A stretch of DNA of 64,000 bases from Pseudomonas farris (lineage in GTDB: Bacteria; Pseudomonadota; Gammaproteobacteria; Pseudomonadales; Pseudomonadaceae): positions 124,001 through 188,000 of the forward strand of contig NZ_JAHSTV010000011.1 in NCBI RefSeq assembly GCF_019145235.1, written 5' to 3'. The notes under the pieces are model-generated. The model did no database searches and had not been told where the DNA came from. It saw only the letters and a program-made list of their open reading frames with translations. This document shows, in pieces, positions 32,585 to 41,015 of the stretch. A program made the translations under genes and the position numbers. How positions within the stretch are numbered: position 1 is the first letter of the stretch; each line of letters opens with the position of its first letter.

Positions 32585-33316
32585 TCAGAGCAGTGCCAAC
32601 CCCACCAGCACCGCCACCTCCAGCAATTCCAGCAACGCCCCCGCCGTATCGCCAGTCGCCCCGCCCAGTCGTCGCACCATCACTTGCCGCAACCAGGCAA
32701 ACACAGCCACCGCCAGCGCAAGCGCCCATACACCGCTGAACCCGGCCATCAGCACACAGGCCACCGCACTGATCACCAACACCTGTTTGCCGGCCAAACG
32801 CGGTAGATGATCAGCCAGCGCCTGTCCTAATCCACCGGGACGCACATAAGGCGTGGTGAGGAATAACCCCAGTAACGCGCTGCGGCTAATCAGTGGAACG
32901 ATGATCAGGACCACACTGTGCTGCTGCTCGATCAACGCCAGCAGCGCGGCGAATTTGAGCAGCAACACCAGCACCAGCGTCACCACGGCGATCGGCCCGC
33001 TACGTGGGTCTTTCATGATGGTCAGGGTGCGTTCACGGTCGCCATAGCCACCAAGCCACGCATCGGCGCTATCGGCCAGGCCGTCCAGGTGCAACGCGCC
33101 GCTGAGCAAGACCCAAACGCTCAGCAGCAGTGCGGCGTGAAGCAATAATGGCGTGCCCAGCAATAGCCAGTTCAGCCCCCACAGAATCGTGCCGAACAGC
33201 AAACCGACCAGCGGATAAAACAGCAACGACCGGCCCAGCTCCTCGGGCGTCGGCATGCCCGGCAGACGAATCGGCAGACTGCTCAAAAATTGCAGGGCGA
33301 TCCAGAACGGCAACAT
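32585..33316 (-). CDS. cobS: Adenosylcobinamide-GDP ribazoletransferase (cobalamin synthase)
   Basis: 243-residue inner-membrane enzyme (CobV in the aerobic nomenclature) that joins adenosylcobinamide-GDP and alpha-ribazole(-phosphate), the last assembly step of cobalamin. The metal-binding motif HLDGLADSADAWLGG lies near residues 76-90, followed by MKDPRSGPIAV. Several hydrophobic helices span the rest. It is the last gene of the cob cluster, starting two bases after the phosphatase stop. Length is normal for the family. Confidence 0.96.
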   Translation of the reverse strand: MLPFWIALQFLSSLPIRLPGMPTPEELGRSLLFYPLVGLLFGTILWGLNWLLLGTPLLLHAALLLSVWVLLSGALHLDGLADSADAWLGGYGDRERTLTIMKDPRSGPIAVVTLVLVLLLKFAALLALIEQQHSVVLIIVPLISRSALLGLFLTTPYVRPGGLGQALADHLPRLAGKQVLVISAVACVLMAGFSGVWALALAVAVFAWLRQVMVRRLGGATGDTAGALLELLEVAVLVGLALL

Positions 33317-33318
33317 GA

Positions 33319-33894
33319 TTAGATCGCTTCCCTTAACAAGACGCCGGTTTCGACCGACAGCGAGAACAGCGCGCCATGGCCGACTTCAACGTTGAGCAAC
33401 TGCTCACGCGGCAATCCGCGCGCTTGAGCCAGCAACAAACGCATGACGCCGCCATGGCTGATCAGCAAGATTCGCTCACCGGCATAGGCCGCGTGCAGCC
33501 GCTCGATGGCCGCCAACACCCGCGTTGAAAAGTCCGTAACCGGCTCACCCTCAGGCGGCGTGAACGAATAAGGATCGGCCCAGAACAAGCCCAACGCCTC
33601 GGCGCTGGTCTCCATCAGCGCCGCCGCGCTCTGCCCTTCCCAGGCGCCGAAGTGCAGCTCTTGCAGATCCTTATCCAGTTGCACCGGCAAACCCAGTTGC
33701 GCCCCAAGCTCTTCAGCAAAACGCGCACAACGCTGCAACGGCGAACTGACCAGTCGATCCCAGGGCCCCTGCTCGATCACCGCGGCGCGCATTTGCTCCC
33801 AGCCCTTGCCGGTCAGCGCATCGTCGAGACTGCCGCGCAAACCGCCGCCGAGTTCAGTTTCGCCGTGGCGCAACAGGTCCAGGCGCAAGATCAT
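33319..33894 (-). CDS. cobC: Alpha-ribazole phosphatase-like histidine phosphatase (CobC, Salmonella naming)
   Basis: 191 residues from the ATG at 33894, which overlaps the cobT stop (ATGA); longer readings run antisense-like through cobT and are rejected. It is a phosphoglycerate-mutase fold enzyme with the phospho-accepting RHGET near residue 10 (LLRHGETELGG), LQELHFGAWEG in the middle and ISHGGVMR near 150. It should remove the phosphate from alpha-ribazole-5'-phosphate or from adenosylcobalamin phosphate. The position between cobT and cobS supports this. Confidence 0.93.
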   Translation of the reverse strand: MILRLDLLRHGETELGGGLRGSLDDALTGKGWEQMRAAVIEQGPWDRLVSSPLQRCARFAEELGAQLGLPVQLDKDLQELHFGAWEGQSAAALMETSAEALGLFWADPYSFTPPEGEPVTDFSTRVLAAIERLHAAYAGERILLISHGGVMRLLLAQARGLPREQLLNVEVGHGALFSLSVETGVLLREAI

Positions 33895-34946
33895 GCCGGA
33901 CGATCCGCCACTGCGGCTTCGGCAAACGTCGCCATCTGCCTGTGCAGGTCGCAGGCCAGACGAAGCAATGGCACGGCCAATGCCGCACCGCTGCCCTCGC
34001 CCAGTCGCAGGCCGAGGTCCAGCAACGGTTCGGCGTTCAGGGTTTCGAGCACATGGCGATGACCCGGCTCGGCGCCGCGATGACCGAACAGCAACCACTC
34101 ACGGCAGGCCGGATTCAAACTCACCGCCACCAGCGCGGCGACGCTGCAAATAAACCCGTCGACCAACACCGCGACACCTTCCTGAGCACAGGCCAGGTAC
34201 GCGCCGACCAGCGCAGCAATTTCAAAACCGCCGAGGTTGAACAGGGTCTGCAACGCATCGCCCCGTTGAGCGCTGTGCAACACCAAGGCGCGTTCGATGA
34301 CCTGGGCTTTATGGTTGACACCCGCCGCGTTCAATCCGGTGCCCGGCCCGGCCAGATGCACCACAGGGCAGTCGAGCAATGCACAGGCCAACGCACTGGC
34401 CGCGGTGGTGTTGCCGATGCCCATTTCGCCACCGATGAACAACTGCGAGCCGGCTGCGATGGCGCGCTGCGCACTGTCACGACCCGCCTGCAAGGCGAGT
34501 TCGCCCTGGGCCTGCGTCATCGCTGACCCCTGGACGAAATTCGCCGTACCCGGGCCGATGTTCAGGTGACGCACACCCGGCAGATTCAACGACGGCGTGA
34601 CGGTGCCGAGGTCGACCACTTCCAGGGATGCCCCCAACTGCCGCGCCAACACGCTGATCGCCGCGCCGCCGCTGACAAAGTTGTGCAGCATCTGCCCGGT
34701 GACTTCCTGCGGAAACGCCGACACGCCTTCGGCGACCACACCATGGTCACCGGCAAAAATCGCGATCCACAGCCGATCGAGCGTCGGCTTGACTTGCCCC
34801 TGCAACCCGGCCAATTGCACCGCCACCGATTCTAGCCGGCCGAGCGAACCGGCAGGCTTGGTCAGTTGCTGTTGACGCGCCTGCGCCTGCTCGACCGCTT
34901 GCGCATCGATTGGCTTGCACGGGTTCAGCCACCAGGAGTGAGTCAT
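33891..34946 (-). CDS. cobT: Nicotinate-nucleotide-dimethylbenzimidazole phosphoribosyltransferase
   Basis: 351 residues from the ATG at 34946, overlapping the cobU stop (ATGA). The enzyme (CobU in Pseudomonas denitrificans naming) transfers phosphoribose to 5,6-dimethylbenzimidazole, giving alpha-ribazole phosphate. Visible marks are TKPAGSLGRLE near the start, FAGDHGVVAEGVSAFPQEVT, FIGGEMGIGNTTAASAL, and the catalytic glutamate region LRLGEGSGAALAVPLL near residue 315. Its substrate base would come from bluB in the same cluster. Confidence 0.96.
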   Translation of the reverse strand: MTHSWWLNPCKPIDAQAVEQAQARQQQLTKPAGSLGRLESVAVQLAGLQGQVKPTLDRLWIAIFAGDHGVVAEGVSAFPQEVTGQMLHNFVSGGAAISVLARQLGASLEVVDLGTVTPSLNLPGVRHLNIGPGTANFVQGSAMTQAQGELALQAGRDSAQRAIAAGSQLFIGGEMGIGNTTAASALACALLDCPVVHLAGPGTGLNAAGVNHKAQVIERALVLHSAQRGDALQTLFNLGGFEIAALVGAYLACAQEGVAVLVDGFICSVAALVAVSLNPACREWLLFGHRGAEPGHRHVLETLNAEPLLDLGLRLGEGSGAALAVPLLRLACDLHRQMATFAEAAVADRPA

Positions 34947-35464
34947 AACGCAGTTCCTTTCAAAGTCAGGGGCAGGCCAGCGACGGTCAGGACGACACGC
35001 TGACAGCGCTCGGCCAAGGCTTGATGCAGCCAACCGGCTTCATCGACATAGCGGCGAGTCAATTCGCCCAGCGGTACGACACCCATTCCGGTCTCGTTGC
35101 TGACAAAAATGATTTCACCCGGCAATGACGCCAGGCAGTCCAGCAAAGCTTCACGCTCGGCCGGCAAGCGCTCGGCATCGTCTAGCATCAGCAGATTGGT
35201 CAACCACAGCGTCAGGCAATCCACCAGCAAGCAACGATCGGCACTGGCGTTTTCGCGCAGCACGCGGGCCAGTTCCAGCGGTTCTTCGATCAACGCCCAC
35301 TCGACTGGACGACGGGCGCGATGATGAGCCACCCGTTCGTTCATTTCATCGTCCAGGGGTTGGCTGGTGGCGATGTAGGTGACTTGAAGCTGACTGTCTG
35401 TCGCCAGTTTTTCAGCCAGGCGACTTTTGCCGGAGCGGGCGCCGCCGAGGATCAGTTGCAGCAT
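34943..35464 (-). CDS. cobU: Adenosylcobinamide kinase/guanylyltransferase
   Basis: 173-residue bifunctional enzyme (CobP). It phosphorylates adenosylcobinamide and then attaches GMP. The P-loop GGARSGKS lies at residues 7-14. The region MNERVAHHRARRP holds the guanylylation histidine, and VDCLTLWLTNLL and SNETGMGVVP are family signatures. It is preceded by a REP pair that separates it from cobQ, and is translationally coupled to cobT. Confidence 0.96.
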   Translation of the reverse strand: MLQLILGGARSGKSRLAEKLATDSQLQVTYIATSQPLDDEMNERVAHHRARRPVEWALIEEPLELARVLRENASADRCLLVDCLTLWLTNLLMLDDAERLPAEREALLDCLASLPGEIIFVSNETGMGVVPLGELTRRYVDEAGWLHQALAERCQRVVLTVAGLPLTLKGTAL

Positions 35465-35501
35465 GGTTCATTCCTTTAAATGTGCGGTGAGGCGACTTCA
35501 G

Positions 35502-35578
35502 TCTTCGCGAGCAAGCCCGCTCCCACATTGGAACTGCAACACCTCACATCCAATGTGGGAGCGGGCTTGCTCGCGAAG
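35502..35578. repeat. REP inverted pair inside the cob cluster
   Basis: CTTCGCGAGCAAGCCCGCTC and its inverse (arms including CCAATGTGGGAGC) form a long hairpin in the 131-base gap between cobQ and cobU. Because it is transcribed within the operon, it could modulate mRNA stability or readthrough. Confidence 0.9.
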
Positions 35579-35595
35579 AGGCCAGCACATTCCCC

Positions 35596-37089
35596 CTAAA
35601 ACCCACAGAGTTCACGCAACAACCCGGTATCCAGATGCTTCTCCACCAGATCCGCCAGCCGTTCGATATCGCGCTCACGCAAGGCGTGGTAATCGACCTC
35701 CTGCACATCCTGCAACCCGGCCCAGCGCAACAGCGCACTGCACGCTGCCGGCGACTCGAACAGGCCATGCAGATACGTGCCGAAAATCTGCCCATCGACA
35801 CTTTGCGCGCCATCGCAGCGACCATCGTCGAGCTGCACCGCGGCGTTTTCCAGCGCCGGTCCGGTGGTCACGCCGGCATGGATTTCATAGCCGCTGACCT
35901 GCGCATCCTCCAGCGCCAGGCGCCCACGTACATTGCGCAACTGCTTCTCTTCTTCGAGCTGCGTTTCGAACGCCAGCAGGCCCAAACCGACACTGGAACC
36001 CGGCGCGCCTTCGAGGCCCAGCGGGTCATGCACCTGCTCGCCGAGCATTTGCAGGCCGCCGCAGATCCCCAGCACTTTTCCACCGTAGCGCAAGTGCCGC
36101 GAGATAACTGTGTCCCAACCGTTGGCCCGCAGATACGCAAGGTCGCTGCGCACGCTTTTCGAGCCGGGAAGAATGATCAGGTCGGCCGGCGGAATCGCCT
36201 GACCGGGGCCGATGAATTGCAGGTCCACTTGCGGATGCAGGCGCAGCGGATCGAAATCAGTGTGGTTGCTGATGCGCGGCAGTACCGGCACCACCACGTT
36301 GAGCACCTGATCGGCCTTGTCGGTCTGACGCTGATCGAGGCCGTCCTCAGCCTCAAGATGCAGGTCCATCACATACGGCAAAACGCCGATCACCGGTTTG
36401 CCGGTGCGCGCCTCCAGCCAATCGAGGCCTGGTTGCAGCAAGGCGATGTCGCCGCGAAAACGGTTGATGATGAAGCCTTTGACCCGGGCCTGTTCACTGG
36501 GCGACAGCAGCTCCAGCGTACCGACCAAATGCGCGAAAACCCCGCCGCGATTGATGTCGGCGATCAACACCACCGGGCAGTCCACCGCCTCGGCAAATCC
36601 CATGTTGGCGATGTCGCCGGCGCGCAGGTTGATCTCTGCCGGCGAACCCGCGCCTTCGACCATCACCACCGGATACGCCGCGCTCAAACGTTCATGAGAG
36701 GCCAGCACCGCTTGCATCGCGATGGCCTTGTAGTCGTGATAAGCGACCGCGTTCATCGTCGTGACCGCGCGACCATGAATGATCACCTGAGCGCCGGTAT
36801 CGCTATTGGGTTTGAGCAACACTGGGTTCATATCGGTGTGCGGTTCGAGGTTGGCCGCCTGGGCTTGCACCGCTTGAGCGCGACCAATCTCGCCACCGTC
36901 GGCGGTTACCGCGCTATTGAGGGCCATGTTCTGCGGCTTGAACGGCACGACGCTGACGCCCTGGCGAGTGACCCAGCGACACAGCGCCGTCACCAGCGTG
37001 CTTTTACCGGCGTCGGACGTAGTGCCTTGCACCATCAAAGTAGCGCCCTGCACCATCAAAGTCGCGCCCAACACCTTCAACGTAGTCAT
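35596..37089 (-). CDS. cobQ: Cobyric acid synthase (glutamine-dependent amidase)
   Basis: 497-residue amidotransferase that amidates four side chains of adenosylcobyrinic a,c-diamide. The P-loop GTTSDAGKST lies near residues 22-31. The C-terminal class I glutaminase carries GICGGLQMLG (cysteine) and GTYLHGLFE (histidine). The N-terminus is odd: three 7-residue units, TLKVLGA, TLMVQGA, TLMVQGT, stand where relatives I recall have just MTTLMVQGT, so about 14 residues are added. This reflects a 21-nt tandem repeat at 37021-37086. In-frame ATGs inside the repeats could serve as starts. The ATG at 37089 overlaps the cobD stop (ATGA). Confidence 0.95.
   Translation of the reverse strand: MTTLKVLGATLMVQGATLMVQGTTSDAGKSTLVTALCRWVTRQGVSVVPFKPQNMALNSAVTADGGEIGRAQAVQAQAANLEPHTDMNPVLLKPNSDTGAQVIIHGRAVTTMNAVAYHDYKAIAMQAVLASHERLSAAYPVVMVEGAGSPAEINLRAGDIANMGFAEAVDCPVVLIADINRGGVFAHLVGTLELLSPSEQARVKGFIINRFRGDIALLQPGLDWLEARTGKPVIGVLPYVMDLHLEAEDGLDQRQTDKADQVLNVVVPVLPRISNHTDFDPLRLHPQVDLQFIGPGQAIPPADLIILPGSKSVRSDLAYLRANGWDTVISRHLRYGGKVLGICGGLQMLGEQVHDPLGLEGAPGSSVGLGLLAFETQLEEEKQLRNVRGRLALEDAQVSGYEIHAGVTTGPALENAAVQLDDGRCDGAQSVDGQIFGTYLHGLFESPAACSALLRWAGLQDVQEVDYHALRERDIERLADLVEKHLDTGLLRELCGF
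37021..37086. repeat. Three tandem 21-nt units at the 5' end of cobQ
   Basis: On the coding strand, ACTTTGATGGTGCAGGGCGCT and ACTTTGATGGTGCAAGGCACT differ at two sites, and a first more divergent unit precedes them. They encode TLMVQG(A/T) repeats directly before the P-loop. Confidence 0.85.
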
Positions 37090-38078
37090 TGCGCTTCCTT
37101 AACGTAAGCTTCAAGCGCTTGCTCGAGACGTTGCCAATCCGCTTCATCGGCGGGCAAGCCAAACCGCAGGCTGCTGTTGTGGGTGAACAACCGCAGCAGA
37201 ATGCCGCGCCGGGCCATGAATTCATGCAGCGCTTCGGCGCACTCGGTGATCAGCCATTGGAACAATGCGCAGCCGCCCTGAGGTTTGAAACCGTACTGTT
37301 CAAGCAGCAACGCCAGACGCTCGCCGGCCTCGTCAGTACGAATGCGCTGTCGAGTGTGCCCGTCCGTATCCGTCAGGCACGCCTGGCCCAGTACTCGGGT
37401 CGGACCGCTGACCGCCCAAGGGCCGACCTGTTCGGCCAGCAGTTTGAGCAACTTGCGCTCGGCCAATACAAAACCCAGCCGCACACCGGCCAGGCCGAAA
37501 AACTTGCCGAAGGAGCGCAGCACGATCAAGCCGATCTGATTGGCAAACGGCGCCAGACTCAAATGCGGGGTGTTGTCCATGAACGCCTCGTCCACCACCA
37601 GCCAGCCACCGCGCTGGGCCAGCCGCGCATGCCAATCCAGCAGGCGAGCCGGGGTCAGGCTCAGCCCTGTCGGATTGTTCGGGTTGACCACCACCAGCAC
37701 GTCGAGGCTGTCGAGAAAGAAATCGACTTCCGACTCCAGCACTTCACGCACGATGTAACCGTTGCGACGCCAGGCTTCAGCGTGCTCGGCGTAACACGGC
37801 GACAGCACGCCGACTTTGCCGGCCCGGCGCAAACGCGGCAGCAACTGGATCGCCATTTGCGAGCCGGCCACCGGCAACACCTGGGCCGCACCGTAATAGT
37901 CGCAGGCGGCCTGCTCCAGCCCGTCATCGGTTTCCGGCAACCGGGCCCAGGCCCGCAGCGGGATGTCCGGGACCGGGAATGGCCAAGGCGCCAGGCCACT
38001 GGACAGGTCGAGCCAATCGGCTTCGGCAATGCCGTATTCAAGCGCCGCCTTGCGCAAGCGGCCACCGTGCTCAAGCAT
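37086..38078 (-). CDS. cobD: Threonine-phosphate decarboxylase (PLP-dependent)
   Basis: 330-residue aminotransferase-fold enzyme (CobC in P. denitrificans and PAO1 naming) that makes (R)-1-amino-2-propanol phosphate for the nucleotide-loop linker. Visible are the NPNNPTG segment (VVNPNNPTGLSL, near 133), DEAFMD for the PLP-ring aspartate, and RSFGKFFGLAGVRLGF with the Schiff-base lysine near residue 195. It overlaps cbiB upstream by eight bases and cobQ downstream by four, so translation is coupled along the cluster. Confidence 0.95.
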   Translation of the reverse strand: MLEHGGRLRKAALEYGIAEADWLDLSSGLAPWPFPVPDIPLRAWARLPETDDGLEQAACDYYGAAQVLPVAGSQMAIQLLPRLRRAGKVGVLSPCYAEHAEAWRRNGYIVREVLESEVDFFLDSLDVLVVVNPNNPTGLSLTPARLLDWHARLAQRGGWLVVDEAFMDNTPHLSLAPFANQIGLIVLRSFGKFFGLAGVRLGFVLAERKLLKLLAEQVGPWAVSGPTRVLGQACLTDTDGHTRQRIRTDEAGERLALLLEQYGFKPQGGCALFQWLITECAEALHEFMARRGILLRLFTHNSSLRFGLPADEADWQRLEQALEAYVKEAQ

Positions 38079-38979
38079 AGAACTCAGCCCCCACGCAGAG
38101 AATCAGCAGCCATAACCATACCCCGCGCTGGACCAATTGCCAGCCACGGTCGATGGAATCGGCATCCGCCGGCACGCCTTCGCCCAACTGCGGACGCTGA
38201 TGCAGTTCACCGTGATAAATCGCCGCCCCGCCCAACTCGACACCCAGCGCACCGGCACCGGCCGCCATCACCGGCCCGGCATTCGGGCTGTCCCAGGTCG
38301 GGCCTTGTGTACGCCAGCACTTCAATGCCAGTCGGGTTTTACCCAGCAGTGCGTAGGTCAACGCCACCAGGCGTGCGGGAATGTAGTTCAGAACATCATC
38401 GATCTTCGCTGCCGCCCAACCGAAACGTTCGAAGCGTTCGTTGCGATAACCCCACATCGCATCGAGAGTGTTGCTCAGACGATAGAGCACCACGCCGGGC
38501 GCACCCGCCACGGCAAACCAGAACAGCGCGGCGAACACTGCATCGCTGCCGTTCTCCAGCACCGACTCGGTGGCGGCGCGGGCAACTTCGGTTTCATCCA
38601 GTTCGCTGGTTTGACGGCTGACCAGATAACCAACACGTTTGCGCGCCTCGAACAGATCATCACTACGCAGGGCCTTGGCCACTGGCTCGACGTGCTCGCC
38701 GAGACTGCGCATGCCAAGGGCGCAATAGAGCACGAGAATCTCGACGATCCAGCCAACGTAAGGCGCCCAGGAAAGTGCGGTGGCCAACAAGGTCAGCGGC
38801 ACGACCGCCATCACCCAGGCCGTAACGCCATGACTGCGCCAGCCGCGGCCACCGGAGTTGAAACGTTGCTCGATGCGATCGGCAAAACGACCGAACGCCA
38901 CCAGCGGATGCCAGCGTCTGGGTTCACCCAGTAGCGCATCCAGCGCGACCGCAGCGACACTCAACAACGCCACACTCAT
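38071..38979 (-). CDS. cbiB: Adenosylcobinamide-phosphate synthase (CbiB/CobD)
   Basis: 302-residue inner-membrane enzyme that attaches aminopropanol (phosphate) to adenosylcobyric acid. Start at 38979 with GGAG seven bases upstream; the reading from 38994 is less likely. It begins MSVALLSVAAVALDALLGEPRRWHPLVAFGRFADRIE, the conserved LGEP-WHP block of CbiB. TESVLENGSDAVFAALFWFAVAGAPGVVLYRLSNTLDAMWGYRN is a second conserved block, near residues 145-190. Its start overlaps the bluB stop. Confidence 0.95.
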   Translation of the reverse strand: MSVALLSVAAVALDALLGEPRRWHPLVAFGRFADRIEQRFNSGGRGWRSHGVTAWVMAVVPLTLLATALSWAPYVGWIVEILVLYCALGMRSLGEHVEPVAKALRSDDLFEARKRVGYLVSRQTSELDETEVARAATESVLENGSDAVFAALFWFAVAGAPGVVLYRLSNTLDAMWGYRNERFERFGWAAAKIDDVLNYIPARLVALTYALLGKTRLALKCWRTQGPTWDSPNAGPVMAAGAGALGVELGGAAIYHGELHQRPQLGEGVPADADSIDRGWQLVQRGVWLWLLILCVGAEFYA

Positions 38980-39626
38980 TGACTCACTCCCCAATAATTT
39001 TCATACAGCAACTCGCTGAGTGGACGCGCCTGCGCCCAGCCTTCGAGTACCAACATCGGCGCCGGATAGAATTCCTTGACCGGCCCCAGGCAAAGAACGG
39101 CCAAAGGCTTGGCCCCGCTCGGTAAACCCAGCAAGTCCGCGAGCGCTTGCGGCTCGAACAATGACACCCAGCCCATGCCCAGGCCTTCGGCGCGGGATGC
39201 CAGCCAAAGGTTCTGGATGGCGCAGGACAACGAAGCCATGTCCATTTCCGGCAATGTACGACGACCGAAGATATGCCGCTCACGATCGTCCATCAGCGCG
39301 GCAACCAGCACCTCGGCGCAGTCGTTGATGCCTTCGACCTTGAGCTTCATGAATTCGTCGGAGCGCTCGCCGAGGGCTTCGGCGGTGCGGATGCGTTCTT
39401 CTTCCACCAGTTGCTGGATCTTGCCGCGCAGTGCCCGGTCGCTGATGCGGATGAAACGCCAGGGCTGCATCAGGCCGACACTCGGCGCCTGATGCGCGGC
39501 TTCGAGCAGACGACGCAGCAACTCGGGCTCGACCGTGCCGCCGCTGAAGTGCCGCATGTCGCGGCGTTCGGCGATGGCTCGGTAAACGGCTGCGCGTTCG
39601 GCTTCGGAAAATGCGTTGTCTGTCAT
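38976..39626 (-). CDS. bluB: 5,6-Dimethylbenzimidazole synthase BluB
   Basis: 216-residue flavin-destructase that cannibalises FMNH2 with oxygen to make the lower ligand of cobalamin. The nitroreductase-like fold is recognised by AERRDMRHFSGGTVEPELLRRLLEAAHQAPSVGLMQPWRFIRI, with FMN-contacting arginines, and by LGMGWVSLFEP near residue 165. Its presence implies aerobic production of dimethylbenzimidazole for cobT. The ATG at 39626 overlaps the cobB stop (ATGA) and sits right at the edge of a REPIN, leaving AGAGG only two bases from the start. Confidence 0.95.
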   Translation of the reverse strand: MTDNAFSEAERAAVYRAIAERRDMRHFSGGTVEPELLRRLLEAAHQAPSVGLMQPWRFIRISDRALRGKIQQLVEEERIRTAEALGERSDEFMKLKVEGINDCAEVLVAALMDDRERHIFGRRTLPEMDMASLSCAIQNLWLASRAEGLGMGWVSLFEPQALADLLGLPSGAKPLAVLCLGPVKEFYPAPMLVLEGWAQARPLSELLYENYWGVSQ

Positions 39627-41005
39627 GGCCTCTTCGCGAGCAAGCCCGCTCCCACATTTGAAATGCGTTCCCCTGTGGGAGCGGGCTTGCTCGCGAAGGC
39701 GGCCTCACGATCAGGCACAAACAGCGCTGCAATCGCTGATGGATTGGACGGGAAATAAAAATGCACATAAGAGGCCGTCATCCGCCCCTCACGATAAACC
39801 GCCTCCGCCCCTCGCCCGCCATTCGGGCTCAGCCCACGAGCAATCGGCTCAAGTTCGGTGCTGGTCAGCGAGTGGTGATAGGTGTGCCCACGCAGCAAAC
39901 CTTCCGGCAATTCGACCGCCTGCAAGGCCAACGCGGCAAGACGCTTCTGCATTACAGCATCACCGGCCAGCAAACCGACCAGTTCAGCGCGAGTGCCCTC
40001 GACATCGGTCAATGAGTCGAGCAAATACAGCATGCCGCCACACTCGGCGAGCAACGGTTTACCCGCCGCGTGATGAGCGCGGATCGCGGTCAGCATCGGC
40101 GTGTTTTGCGACAACGCCACATGGTGCAATTCCGGGTAACCGCCTGGCAAATACAGGCTGTCTGTCTCCGGCAATTCGGTGTCGCGGATCGGTGAGAAGA
40201 AAGACAATTCGGCGCCCATGGCCCGCAACAGATCAAGGCTCGCGCCGTAGGTAAACGCGAAAGCTTCGTCCCGGGCCACGGCAATCCGCACACCGGCCAG
40301 CAACGGTTCGGCGGCGATCATTTCAGGCGCGGCGAACTCCACGGCTGGCGGTAGAGCCACATCGCAACTGCTGGCCAAGGAGTCGGCCGCCGCATCGAGA
40401 CGCAGGTCGAGATCATTCAGCTCGCTGGCCTGAACCAGACCGAGATGCCGACTCGGCAATTCGATCCCGGTCTCCCGGGACAAGGCGCCGTACCAGCGCA
40501 AGCCTTCAGTCAGGCTGCCTTCGAGCAACTGCGCATGGCGCACGGTGCCGACCCGGTTGGCCAGCACACCGGCAAACGGCAAGTCCGGCTGATAACGCGC
40601 AAGGCCCAGGGCCAGCGCGCCAAACGTCTGCGCCATGGCGGTGCCGTCGATCACGCCGAGCACCGGCACACCGAAGTGCCTCGCCAGATCGGCGCTGGAC
40701 GGCGTACCGTCGAACAGCCCCATGACGCCTTCAATGAGGATCAGATCGGCTTCGCCAGCGGCCTCCCACAATAGACGCCGACTTTCCTGCTCGCCGACCA
40801 TCCACATGTCGAGTTGATAGACCGGTGCACCGCTGGCGCGCTCGAGAATCATTGGGTCGAGAAAATCCGGGCCGCATTTGAACACGCGAACCTTGCGCCC
40901 CTGATTACGATGCAAACGAGCGAGCGCGGCGGTGACGGTGGTCTTGCCCTGACCGGAGGCCGGCGCGGCGATCAGTACCGCCGGGCATTGACGATGGCTA
41001 TTCAT
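39623..41005 (-). CDS. cobB: Cobyrinic acid a,c-diamide synthase with REPIN-encoded C-terminus
   Basis: 460 residues from the ATG at 41005. The ATP-dependent amidase domain starts with the P-loop APASGQGKTTV near residue 15. The glutaminase-like domain has LLAECGGMLYLLDSL (cysteine) near 330 and ends with the segment around YHHS. The last roughly 25 residues (FASKPAPTG...VGAGLLAKRP) are a direct translation of the REP pair at 39631-39699. Related proteins should end near SAIAALFVPD. The stop TGA still overlaps the bluB ATG, so coupling was kept or rebuilt. The catalytic parts appear intact. Confidence 0.94.
   Translation of the reverse strand: MNSHRQCPAVLIAAPASGQGKTTVTAALARLHRNQGRKVRVFKCGPDFLDPMILERASGAPVYQLDMWMVGEQESRRLLWEAAGEADLILIEGVMGLFDGTPSSADLARHFGVPVLGVIDGTAMAQTFGALALGLARYQPDLPFAGVLANRVGTVRHAQLLEGSLTEGLRWYGALSRETGIELPSRHLGLVQASELNDLDLRLDAAADSLASSCDVALPPAVEFAAPEMIAAEPLLAGVRIAVARDEAFAFTYGASLDLLRAMGAELSFFSPIRDTELPETDSLYLPGGYPELHHVALSQNTPMLTAIRAHHAAGKPLLAECGGMLYLLDSLTDVEGTRAELVGLLAGDAVMQKRLAALALQAVELPEGLLRGHTYHHSLTSTELEPIARGLSPNGGRGAEAVYREGRMTASYVHFYFPSNPSAIAALFVPDREAAFASKPAPTGERISNVGAGLLAKRP
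39631..39699. repeat. REP inverted pair overlapping the cobB 3' end
   Basis: TCTTCGCGAGCAAGCCCGCT and its inverse flank a 20-base spacer. The entire element lies inside the cobB reading frame and stops a few bases before the bluB start codon. Confidence 0.92.
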
Positions 41006-41015
41006 AAAGTGCAGC

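Noticed and set aside
33895..34098. Longer N-terminus for the CobC-type phosphatase
   Set aside because: The extra 68 residues are arginine-rich read-through of cobT in another frame; the RHGET enzyme starts at the ATG overlapping the cobT stop.
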